In this document: in pieces, positions 9,596-15,995 of the stretch
Layout: each line of letters starts with the position of its first letter
Position numbering within the stretch: the stretch's first letter is position 1
Origin: Actinomycetales bacterium
GTDB lineage: Bacteria; Actinomycetota; Actinomycetes; Actinomycetales; Cellulomonadaceae
NCBI GenBank assembly: GCA_012514545.1
Contig: JAAZAC010000116.1
Location: 1-16,220, forward strand
Reading direction: 5' to 3'
DNA length: 16,220 bases
Translations under genes and position numbers: made by a program
The notes under the pieces: generated by a model
Told to the model about the DNA's origin: nothing
Database searches by the model: none
The model's input: only the letters and a program-made list of their open reading frames with translations

Positions 9596-11298
9596 CGGTC
9601 GTCCCTCCTCCGACGGCGGGGGGTCGGCTCGTCCGGCCCGGCGGGCGGGGCGCCGGCGGGCGGCGTCCCGGTGCCCGTCCCCGTGGGCGTCCAGGGCGGC
9701 GTCGCGGTGGTCGGGCCGGCGGGCGTGCCGGGAGTCGCCCCGGGAGCGCCGGGGGCGGGCGGCTGCGCCGACGGCGCCGGGAGCCCCCAGGCGCGGCGCC
9801 AGGCGTCCGCGGAGGCGGTGGGCGTCCAGGTCTGGACGGCCGGCGGCGTCGCCGGCTCGGCCGGCGGGGCGGGCGTGGGCTCGGCGGGGGCGGGCTCGGG
9901 ACGCTCGCGCTCGCGCCGGCGGAAGAGGCCGCGCCGACGGCGCTCCGGCCGGTCCTCGTCGGCGGGTGCGGCGGCGGCCGGGGCGCCCGGGGCACCCGGC
10001 GGCGCCCCAGCGGCCCGGGCGGCCTCGCGGCGCGCGCGCCGCGACGGGCGCGACCCGGGGCCGTCGGGGGTCGCCGGTGCGCCCACCGGGGCGGGCGCGG
10101 CCCCGAGGGCCGACGCGCGGACGGGGCCGGGGATCGTCGCGACGGGGACGCCGGGGCCGGCGGGGGCCGACTCCGGGGACGGCTCGGGGGCCGGCTCCGG
10201 CGCGCGGACCGGCCCGGGGATCGTCGCGACGGGGACGCCGGGGGCGGCGGGGGTCGGGGCCTCCTCGGCGGCGCGTCGCCGGGCGCGCCGGCCGCGCCGC
10301 TCGCCGCCGTCGGCCCCCTCGGTCGCCGCGGCCGCAGTGGCCTCCGCGGCCTCCTCGGCCGCAGTGGCCTCCGTGGCCTTCGGCGCCCGCGGGCCCGGGA
10401 CGAGCAGGGGGAACCGCTCGTGCAGGTCGCGGTGCTCGCGCCGCGGCCGGGCGCGCTGCGCCTCGAGCTCGCGGAGCTGGCGGCGCGTGAGCCCCGCCGT
10501 CGCGACCGGCTCGAGCTGCGGCTCTGCGGGCGCCTCGGCGCGCGCGGCGGTCCGCGCCCGCCGCGCCGCGACGAGCATGAGCACCCACCAGGCGAGCCCC
10601 AGGAGCACGAGCAGGCTGCCGACGCCGACGCCCGGCCACAGCCAGGGGGTGGTGACCTCCTGGGGCCACGCCAGCGCCACGCGCGGGGGCCCGGCGTCGG
10701 GCCCGGTCGCGGCGACGAGGACGCTCCACCGCCCGTCCCGCGCCGTCCACGTGAACGAGACCTCGCCGCGCCCGGACACCTCGTCGACCCACAGGTCCGA
10801 CCCGCGCGGGTCGGGGGGCCCGGCCTCCTCCGGCTCCTCGGCCTCGTCCTCGGCCTCGCCCTCCGCTGCCTCCTCGTCGGCGGGCGGGGTCGCGGTCGCC
10901 GTCGGCTCGGCCGTGGGCTCCCCGGTCGGCTCCTCGGTGGGCTCCTCGGTCGGCTCGTCGACGGGCTCGGCCTCCCGCTCGGTCGTGGCGAGCACGTGCC
11001 AGTCGACGAGGCCGGTCACGCGCGTGTGCGCGTCGCCGCCCACCCACGCCTCGACGTCCTCCGTGCGGCCGAGCGCGATGACGACGGTGCCGGACTCGAC
11101 CTCGGCGGTCACGGTGACCTCGTCGGCCGCCATGTCGAGGACGCCGGGCTCCGTCACGACCATCGTGGTGCCCGGCGCCGCCTGCGCGTCCGCCACGAGC
11201 ACGTCGTCGGCCCGCCACACGGTGGCCGAGGCGACGCCCAGGGCGATCGCCGCGGCGCCGAGGAGGCACAGCAGCGTCGCGAGTGCTCGCTGGATCAC
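9592..11298 (-). CDS. Two-pass membrane protein with long Pro/Arg-rich cytoplasmic tail, unknown function
   Basis: This 568-residue protein is not a family I can name. An N-terminal membrane segment (about 6-27) is followed by an external region (about 28-218) with beta-type segments. A Glu/Pro/Thr insert at 114-133 consists of five tetrads ending in EPT, and an acidic stretch follows (141-159). After it come SFTWTARDGRWSVLVAATG (181-199) and a second membrane segment (about 219-245, ending LMLVAARRART). The remaining roughly 320 residues should be cytoplasmic. They are rich in Pro, Ala and Arg and look disordered, with TRRQLRELEAQRAR (271-284), two exact copies of GVPVATIPGPVRA (354-366, 383-395) and basic clusters. 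GTG at 11298 is preferred over GTG at 11340: AAGGGA (11303-11308) lies 4 bases upstream of it, and a -10-like hexamer covers the earlier codon. The stop overlaps the lipoprotein start. Confidence 0.75.
   Translation of the reverse strand: MIQRALATLLCLLGAAAIALGVASATVWRADDVLVADAQAAPGTTMVVTEPGVLDMAADEVTVTAEVESGTVVIALGRTEDVEAWVGGDAHTRVTGLVDWHVLATTEREAEPVDEPTEEPTEEPTGEPTAEPTATATPPADEEAAEGEAEDEAEEPEEAGPPDPRGSDLWVDEVSGRGEVSFTWTARDGRWSVLVAATGPDAGPPRVALAWPQEVTTPWLWPGVGVGSLLVLLGLAWWVLMLVAARRARTAARAEAPAEPQLEPVATAGLTRRQLRELEAQRARPRREHRDLHERFPLLVPGPRAPKATEATAAEEAAEATAAAATEGADGGERRGRRARRRAAEEAPTPAAPGVPVATIPGPVRAPEPAPEPSPESAPAGPGVPVATIPGPVRASALGAAPAPVGAPATPDGPGSRPSRRARREAARAAGAPPGAPGAPAAAAPADEDRPERRRRGLFRRRERERPEPAPAEPTPAPPAEPATPPAVQTWTPTASADAWRRAWGLPAPSAQPPAPGAPGATPGTPAGPTTATPPWTPTGTGTGTPPAGAPPAGPDEPTPRRRRRDDR
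10114..10239 (-). repeat. Duplicated 39-base segment encoding GVPVATIPGPVRA twice
   Basis: Copies lie at 10201-10239 and 10114-10152 within the cytoplasmic tail of the membrane protein. The 13 residues are identical in both. The DNA differs at only one or two bases, which suggests a recent duplication or a conserved short linear motif. Confidence 0.85.
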
Positions 11299-11302
11299 GT
11301 CG

Positions 11303-11308
11303 TCCCTT
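11303..11308 (-). promoter_or_regulatory. Ribosome binding site that decides the membrane-protein start
   Basis: AAGGGA in the minus-strand reading, 4 bases before the GTG at 11298. No comparable site precedes the upstream in-frame GTG at 11340. This supports the shorter protein, which starts directly with its hydrophobic segment. Confidence 0.65.
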
Positions 11309-11338
11309 CGGGTCCTGCCGGATGACTCGTGCCGGATC

Positions 11339-11344
11339 ACAATA
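11339..11344 (-). promoter_or_regulatory. Probable -10 element for the membrane protein-lipoprotein-TPR unit
   Basis: In the minus-strand reading the hexamer is TATTGT, a good TANNNT match and one of the few AT-rich spots here. It would put the transcript start near 11332 and leave a leader of about 34 bases containing AAGGGA before the GTG at 11298. No convincing -35 was seen. A perfect 6-base stem with a CTCC loop (11352-11367) sits just upstream and could be an operator, but that is speculation. Confidence 0.4.
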
Positions 11345-11435
11345 GGCGGTCCGGCCCCTCCGGGCCGTGCCAGCCTGGATGATCATGCCCTGCTCCCGCC
11401 ACTCGGACCGGGTGGGGCCACGCGCCGACGACCGA

Positions 11436-11441
11436 TACGCT
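11436..11441 (+). promoter_or_regulatory. Probable -10 element for the coiled-coil protein gene
   Basis: TACGCT within CGATACGCTGG matches TANNNT. It would give a leader of roughly 90 bases before the GTG at 11539. The leader holds a small 5-base stem (11450-11454 with 11460-11464). I see no good -35. The rest of the 240-base divergent region (11299-11538) holds no gene that I can support. Confidence 0.35.
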
Positions 11442-11526
11442 GGATCGCGGGTCCGCACGGGACCGGGACGCCCGACGCCCCGGGCGAAGGGCCCGGCCCG
11501 CACGCGCGCGCGAGCGCTGTCGTCCT

Positions 11527-11533
11527 GAGGAGG
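11527..11533 (+). promoter_or_regulatory. Strong ribosome binding site of the coiled-coil protein gene
   Basis: GAGGAGG lies 5 bases before the GTG at 11539. It is the best Shine-Dalgarno match in the window and fixes the start of the DivIVA/Scy-like gene. Confidence 0.8.
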
Positions 11534-11538
11534 CTCCT

Positions 11539-13875
11539 GTGCCCGACGACCGATCGACGTTCCCCGTCGTCATGCGCGGCTACGACCGCGCGCTGGTCGA
11601 CCAGCAGATGGAGGCGCTCCAGCGGCAGCTCGAGGAGGCCCGCAACCAGGTCCAGCAGCTCGACGCCCGCGCGATCCAGCTGGCGGGCGAGCTCTCGGAG
11701 GCGCACCGCCAGCTCCGCGAGGCGGAGCGCCCGACCTACTCGGGCCTCGGCTCCCGGATCGAGCACCTCCTGCGCTCGGCGGAGGAGCAGTCGTCCGACG
11801 TCGTCGCGCAGGCCAACGCGCAGGCCGCCGACGCCATGGCGCGCGCCAAGCTCGCCGCCGGCCAGATGCGGGCCCGGGCGGAGAACGAGGTCGCCGAGCT
11901 GCTCGCCACCGCCCGCCGCGAGGCGGAGGAGGTGCGCGAGTCCGCCGCGTCGGAGGCCGAGAGCATCCTCAGCGCCGCCCAGCGCCGCGCCGAGGAGCTC
12001 GTCGGCTCCGCGGAGCGCGAGGCCGCGCGCATCTCGAGCGCGATCGCGACCGAGGAGAGCGAGCGCCGCACGGGCCTCGAGCGCGAGCTCGGCACGCTGC
12101 GGGCCGTCGCCGAGCGCGAGACGACGGAGCTGCGCGTCACCACCGAGCGCTACGTCGCCGAGCTGAAGCACACCACCGAGGTCGAGACCACCCGCCTGCG
12201 CGAGGAGGCGGAGCGGTACGCGACCGACCTGCGCGCGGCCGCCGACGCGGAGACCACCGAGCTGCGGCGCCGCACCGAGGCCGAGACCGCCCAGCTGCGC
12301 GCCGAGGCCGAGGCGTACGCCGCGGAGCTGCGCACCACCGCCGAGACGGAGGCGGCCGAGCTGCGGCGCGCCGCCGAGGAGGCCGCCGCGGCTCTGCGGG
12401 CGGAGGCGAAGGAGTACGCCGACGGCGTGCGCGCCACCGCCGAGCGCGACGCCAAGGTCACCATGCAGAACGCCGAGACGCAGGCCACCGCCGTGCGCAC
12501 GGAGGCCGACCAGTACGCGGCGCTGCAGCGCGCGACCGCGGACCGCGAGGCCGCCGACCTGCGCTCGCAGGTCGCCGACGAGGTGGCCGCGCTCCGCGCG
12601 CAGACCTCCCAGGAGGTCGCGGCCCTCCGCACCGACGCCGAGGAGTACGCCACGAACCTGCGCCTCACGGCCGAGCGCGAGACCACCGAGCTGCGCGAGA
12701 CCACCGAGCGCGAGACCACCCACCTGCGCGAGACCACCGAGCGCGAGACCACCGAGATGCGGGAGGCCGCCGAGCGGTACGCCGCCGAGGTGCGCGCCAC
12801 CGCCGAGCGCGAGACGTCCGAGCTGCGCGAGCAGACCCGCCTCGACATCGAGCGCCTGCTCACCGAGGCCCGCCGGCGCGCGACGGAGCTGACGACCGAG
12901 GCGAAGTCCGAGGCCGACGGCCTGCTCGAGCAGGCCCGGCGCGCCCTCGCCGACGCCGAGGTGGAGATCGCCCAGAAGCGCGAGGCCGCCGAGCGGGCCG
13001 ACGCCGAGCGGCACGAGCAGGCCCGGCTCGAGACCGAGCGCCTGGTCGCCGACGCCGAGGCCCACGCCGCCGAGGCCGAGCAGCGCGTGGCCAACGCGCT
13101 GGAGCAGGCGGAGCGCGTGCGCCGGGACGCCGAGGCGCACGCGAAGGAGCTCATGTCGAACGCGCGGCGCAACGCGGACCGCGTCGTGGCCGAGGCGCGC
13201 GAGCACGCCGAGCGCACGCTCTCCGAGGCGATGACCGAGGCCGAGCGCGAGCGCACGACGGCCCAGCGCCAGGTCGAGGACCTCAACCGGCAGCGCGAGG
13301 CGATCACCGTCTACCTCGACGAGCTGCGCAGCCTGCTCACCCACGAGCCGATGCCGTCGCGCCAGACGCTCGAGCGGGCGCAGGACGCCGAGGCCCGCTA
13401 CGCCGCGGCCGCGGCGGAGGCGTCGGCGCGCGCCGTGGCCGACGCGCAGGCCGAGCTGACCGCAGAGATGGAGGCCGCGGACGCCGAGGCCGACGAGGAG
13501 CCCGAGCCGGAGCCCGTGGCGGAGGAGCCCGCGGCGGAGGAGCCCGCGGCGGAGGAGCCCGCGCCCGAACCGATCGAGGGCGAGCCCGAGGCCGTCGCGG
13601 TCGACGAAGGCCGGCCGGCGGAGGGCGTCGAGGTCACCGAGCCCGTCGCCGAGGGCGAGGGCGAGGCCCCCGCGCCGACCGAGGAGGCGGCCGGGGCCCC
13701 CAGCGAGGAGGCGGCCGACGTGCCCGCCGACGAGCCGGCCGACGTGCCCGTCGCCGAGGGCGAGGGCGAGGCGGGCGAGGCGCTCGACGAGGCCGACGAC
13801 GAGCTCGACGAGGCCGAGGGCGCCGACGCCGAGCTGGCCGGCCGCCCGCGGCGCGGCCTGCGGCGGCGTGGCTGA
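11539..13875 (+). CDS. Large DivIVA/Scy/FilP-like hendecad coiled-coil protein
   Basis: The product (778 residues) is almost entirely coiled coil. The N-terminus FPVVMRGYDRALVDQQ (8-23) matches the DivIVA-type pattern F...RGYD..xVD seen in DivIVA, Scy and FilP proteins of actinobacteria. Residues 192-466 are 25 uninterrupted 11-residue repeats (typical unit ERETTELRxTT), the hendecad pattern that characterises Scy and FilP. Irregular Ala/Glu/Arg coiled coil continues to about 600. The segment ITVYLDELRSLLTHEP (about 590-606) may end the rod. From about 650 the chain is acidic and Pro-rich (VAEEP/AAEEP repeats) and ends with the basic RPRRGLRRRG (769-778). There is no signal or membrane segment. 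In Streptomyces, Scy and FilP organise polar growth with DivIVA, so a cytoskeletal or envelope scaffold role is inferred. At 778 residues it lies between FilP (about 310) and Scy (over 1,300), and true orthology is not shown. The start is set by a strong GAGGAGG site. It overlaps the next gene. Confidence 0.82.
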   Translation: MPDDRSTFPVVMRGYDRALVDQQMEALQRQLEEARNQVQQLDARAIQLAGELSEAHRQLREAERPTYSGLGSRIEHLLRSAEEQSSDVVAQANAQAADAMARAKLAAGQMRARAENEVAELLATARREAEEVRESAASEAESILSAAQRRAEELVGSAEREAARISSAIATEESERRTGLERELGTLRAVAERETTELRVTTERYVAELKHTTEVETTRLREEAERYATDLRAAADAETTELRRRTEAETAQLRAEAEAYAAELRTTAETEAAELRRAAEEAAAALRAEAKEYADGVRATAERDAKVTMQNAETQATAVRTEADQYAALQRATADREAADLRSQVADEVAALRAQTSQEVAALRTDAEEYATNLRLTAERETTELRETTERETTHLRETTERETTEMREAAERYAAEVRATAERETSELREQTRLDIERLLTEARRRATELTTEAKSEADGLLEQARRALADAEVEIAQKREAAERADAERHEQARLETERLVADAEAHAAEAEQRVANALEQAERVRRDAEAHAKELMSNARRNADRVVAEAREHAERTLSEAMTEAERERTTAQRQVEDLNRQREAITVYLDELRSLLTHEPMPSRQTLERAQDAEARYAAAAAEASARAVADAQAELTAEMEAADAEADEEPEPEPVAEEPAAEEPAAEEPAPEPIEGEPEAVAVDEGRPAEGVEVTEPVAEGEGEAPAPTEEAAGAPSEEAADVPADEPADVPVAEGEGEAGEALDEADDELDEAEGADAELAGRPRRGLRRRG
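12112..12936 (+). repeat. 25 consecutive 33-base units encoding 11-residue hendecads
   Basis: Every unit is exactly 33 bases, with no insertion or deletion across 275 codons. Leu or a similar residue recurs at position 7 and Arg often at position 8; Ala or Thr is frequent at position 11. Tyr takes position 3 in units 2, 4, 7, 10, 13, 17 and 21, hinting at a longer super-repeat of about three to four hendecads. Confidence 0.9.
12673..12771 (+). repeat. Three near-identical tandem 33-base units
   Basis: Units begin at 12673, 12706 and 12739. The second differs from the first at 2 of 33 bases and the third from the first at 4 of 33, much closer than the other hendecads. This suggests recent expansion by slippage or unequal recombination. 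Confidence 0.85.
13516..13560 (+). repeat. Three tandem 15-base units encoding VAEEP/AAEEP
   Basis: The unit GCGGCGGAGGAGCCC occurs twice, preceded by a copy with one changed base (GTG for GCG). It lies in the acidic tail of the coiled-coil protein (residues 660-674). Confidence 0.85.
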
Positions 13876-14287
13876 CGACTGGCGCGACGCGCGCAAGGAG
13901 GCCGCCGCCGCGCACGTCCGCGAGCTCGAGCGGCGCCGGCAGGCGGAGGCCGCCCAGGCGCGCGCGATGATCGCGGAGTTCGTCGCCGAGGCGCGCCGCC
14001 GCGGCGTCCCCCCGCAGCGCCTGCACGCCCGCAGCTACGACGGGCGCCAGCGCTACCGCACCCCCCTGCACGGCTGGTACCTGCGCAAGAACCGCACGGT
14101 CGCCGTCGGCACGGACGGGCAGTTCTACGTGCTCTCCGTGCCGCCGCGGCTGCGCTCGCTCGTCACGGGCGCGACGCCCGAGCCGAGCGACCCGCCCCTC
14201 GTCCTCGGCAAGGGCGCGCGCGACGGCGAGTCGATCGACCTCGCCGACGCGCTCCGCATCGCCCTCGGCGACCCGCCGCGCCGCTGA
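13868..14287 (+). CDS. Small conserved-type basic protein of unknown function
   Basis: This 139-residue protein has a charged helical N-terminal part (1-46, rich in Arg, Glu and Ala) that could form a coiled coil. A compact domain follows, including GWYLRKNRTVAVGTDGQFYVLSVPPRLRSLVTG (about 69-101), and then a segment near the end with DGESIDLADALRIALG. I recall similar short uncharacterised proteins in other actinobacteria, but no function. GTG at 13868 begins 8 bases before the end of the coiled-coil gene (13868-13875 shared). With no clear ribosome binding site, translation probably depends on the upstream gene. The overlap suggests the two products are made together and may interact, which is inference. 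There are no membrane segments, signal peptide or cysteines. Confidence 0.75.
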   Translation: MADDWRDARKEAAAAHVRELERRRQAEAAQARAMIAEFVAEARRRGVPPQRLHARSYDGRQRYRTPLHGWYLRKNRTVAVGTDGQFYVLSVPPRLRSLVTGATPEPSDPPLVLGKGARDGESIDLADALRIALGDPPRR

Positions 14288-14319
14288 GCGGCCGACCGTC
14301 GTCGGGGGCGCGCGCTCAG
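14284..14319. terminator. Inverted repeat spanning both stop codons of convergent genes
   Basis: CTGAGCG (14284-14290) pairs with CGCTCAG (14313-14319), and an inner CCGAC (14292-14296) pairs with GTCGG (14301-14305) around CGTC. The outer stem contains the TGA of the small-protein gene and the complement of the hydrolase stop. A bidirectional terminator is likely from its position, although no T-tract is present. Confidence 0.45.
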
Positions 14320-15173
14320 GCGACCGGCCGGTCCCGCCCGGCGAGGGCGGCCTCCGCGCGCCGCACGAGGCGGCTCAGCCCGGAGGCCACCGGCTGCGGG
14401 CTCTCGATGCTCGTCATGTGCCCCGCGCGCGGGACGATGACGAGGTCGGAGTCCGGCAGCAGGTAGGACATCGCGCGGGCGACGTCGACGGGCGACTGCT
14501 CGTCCTCCTCCCCCACGACGACGAGCGCCGGACCGGTGAAGCGGGACAGCACCTCCGTGCGGTCCGGCCGCGCGGCCATCGCCCGCTGGGCCCACGCGAT
14601 CGCGTGCGGCCCCTGGTCGGCGATCCAGCCCGCGAGGCGCTCGACGAGGTCCGGCCGCTCGACCCGGTCGGTCGCGCCGAGCAGCGCGGTGCGCATGCCG
14701 TAGACCGCCTCGACCCGCTGCTCGGCGAGCACCCGCTGCGCGATCTCCTCGCGCCGGGCGCGCGCCTCGTCGTCGTCGGCGGTGGCCTTCGTGTCGACGA
14801 GGCCGAGGCCCGCGACGAGGTCCGGGTGCCGCTCCGCCATGGACAGGGCGACGTAGCCGCCCATGGACAGGCCCGCGACCGCCGCGCGCTCGACGCCCGC
14901 GGCGCGCAGGGTGGCGGCCACGCCGTCGCCCATGACGTCGATCGAGGGCACGTCGCGGTCCGCGCCGAGGGCGACCGCGACGTCGGGGCCGGACGGCGAC
15001 GAGCCGAACCCCGGCAGGTCCGGGGCGAGCACGGTGCGCTCGCCGGGCAGCAGGTCGGTGACGTCCCACCACATCCGGTGGTCGACGGGGAAGGCGTGCA
15101 GCAGGACCAGCGGCAGCGAGCCGGGGATCCCGCGTCGCAGCGTGTGGAGCGCCAGCATGCCGTCCGTCGTCAT
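14316..15173 (-). CDS. Alpha/beta-fold hydrolase
   Basis: This 285-residue cytosolic protein has the full alpha/beta-hydrolase layout. The oxyanion region is LVLLHAFPVDHRMWWD (22-37), followed by VLAPDLPGFGSS (48-59). The nucleophile elbow GLSMGGYVA has Ser103, the acid is probably Asp224 in VVVGEEDEQSP, and the catalytic His252 is in RAGHMTSIESP. The overall pattern resembles the 3-oxoadipate enol-lactonase/esterase group, but no neighbouring aromatic-degradation genes support that reaction, so the substrate is unknown. ATG at 15173 follows GGAAGGGG in the minus-strand reading and overlaps the stop of the upstream hydrolase gene as ATGA. The two hydrolases are therefore probably co-translated. 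The gene ends in a shared hairpin with the convergent small-protein gene. Confidence 0.88.
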   Translation of the reverse strand: MTTDGMLALHTLRRGIPGSLPLVLLHAFPVDHRMWWDVTDLLPGERTVLAPDLPGFGSSPSGPDVAVALGADRDVPSIDVMGDGVAATLRAAGVERAAVAGLSMGGYVALSMAERHPDLVAGLGLVDTKATADDDEARARREEIAQRVLAEQRVEAVYGMRTALLGATDRVERPDLVERLAGWIADQGPHAIAWAQRAMAARPDRTEVLSRFTGPALVVVGEEDEQSPVDVARAMSYLLPDSDLVIVPRAGHMTSIESPQPVASGLSRLVRRAEAALAGRDRPVA

Positions 15174-15988
15174 CGTTCCCCTTCCGTCGCCGTGCCGCCG
15201 AGCGTGTGGTCCGACTCGTCGTCCTCGGGGAGCTCCGCGCCCTCGCCGACGACGCCGCCCGTCCCGTCATCGGACATCGTGCCCTCCCAGGTGGTCGGCA
15301 GGGGGCCGAACCCGGGCAGCACGTGCCCGACGATCTCGTCGAGCACCCGGCGGACGGCCGCCTCGCCGACCCACAGGTGCTTCGCGCCCTCGACCCCGAT
15401 GACCTCGGCCTGGCGCACCGCGGCGAAGCGCCGCCGCGCCTCGTCCGGGCGCAGGTAGTCGTCGTGCTCGGGGACGAGGACGACGAGGGGCCGGCCGAAG
15501 GCGTCCCACGCGGCCAGGTGCTCGTCCGTGGCCCGGTGCAGCGGCGGCGAGAGCAGGATCGCGCCCTCGATCGAGGGGTCCGCGCCGTGCATGAGCACCA
15601 GCTCGGTTCCGAACGACCAGCCGACGAGCCACCGGCGGGGCAGGTCGTGGAACTCCGCGTACTCGATGGCGGCGTGCACGTCGAAGCGCTCGGCCCGGCC
15701 GCCGTCGAACGTGCCCTCGCTGCGCCCGCGCGGGCTCGCGGTGCCCCGCGTGTTGAAGCGCAGGACGGCCAGGCCCGCGAGCGCGGGCAGCCGCCACGCC
15801 GCCTTGCGGAGCACGTGGCTGTCCATGTAGCCGCCGTGCGTCGGCAGCGGGTGCAGCGTGACGAGCGTCGCCACGGGCGGGCGGTCGGCCGGCACGGCGA
15901 GCTCGCCCACGAGCGTGAGGCCGTCGGCGGTGTGCAGCTCGATGTCCTCGCGGCGCGCCGGCAGGACGCTCAGGGCCCGGATCTCCAT
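15170..15988 (-). CDS. Alpha/beta hydrolase of the COG2945-like type with acidic C-terminal tail
   Basis: The 272-residue protein shows TLHPLPTHGGYMDSHVL (44-60) and LAVLRFNTRGTASPRGRSEG (73-92). These follow the pattern of the COG2945 predicted-hydrolase group rather than that of its neighbour. The nucleophile elbow is GWSFGTE with Ser125. The acid is Asp176 or Asp177 in VPEHDDYLRP, and His204 in GAKHLWVGE completes the triad. From about residue 230 a 40-residue acidic Gly/Asp/Glu tail extends past the domain and looks disordered. No signal peptide is seen, so it should be cytosolic; the substrate is unknown. ATG at 15988 has no Shine-Dalgarno site, but TAGGCT lies 7 bases upstream, which fits a leaderless transcript. 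Its stop overlaps the start of the second hydrolase. Confidence 0.86.
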   Translation of the reverse strand: MEIRALSVLPARREDIELHTADGLTLVGELAVPADRPPVATLVTLHPLPTHGGYMDSHVLRKAAWRLPALAGLAVLRFNTRGTASPRGRSEGTFDGGRAERFDVHAAIEYAEFHDLPRRWLVGWSFGTELVLMHGADPSIEGAILLSPPLHRATDEHLAAWDAFGRPLVVLVPEHDDYLRPDEARRRFAAVRQAEVIGVEGAKHLWVGEAAVRRVLDEIVGHVLPGFGPLPTTWEGTMSDDGTGGVVGEGAELPEDDESDHTLGGTATEGER

Positions 15989-15995
15989 CGGGGCG

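Noticed and set aside
11352..11367. Operator palindrome in the divergent promoter region
   Set aside because: A 6-base stem with a 4-base loop made only of G and C is expected by chance in this composition, and no second copy was found nearby.
8024..12166. Very long plus-strand open frame opposite the minus-strand membrane protein, lipoprotein and TPR genes
   Set aside because: It runs through three oppositely directed genes with good starts, a lipobox and membrane segments. Its own translation is compositionally biased and has no domain pattern.
12112..12936. CRISPR-like or intergenic tandem repeat array
   Set aside because: The 33-base periodicity is entirely coding, in frame, with no spacers. 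It is explained by the coiled-coil repeats.
11383..13896. Minus-strand open frame opposite the coiled-coil gene, rich in Leu/Gly repeats
   Set aside because: The repeats are the reverse reading of the 33-base hendecad units. The plus-strand frame has the ribosome binding site and a DivIVA-type N-terminus.
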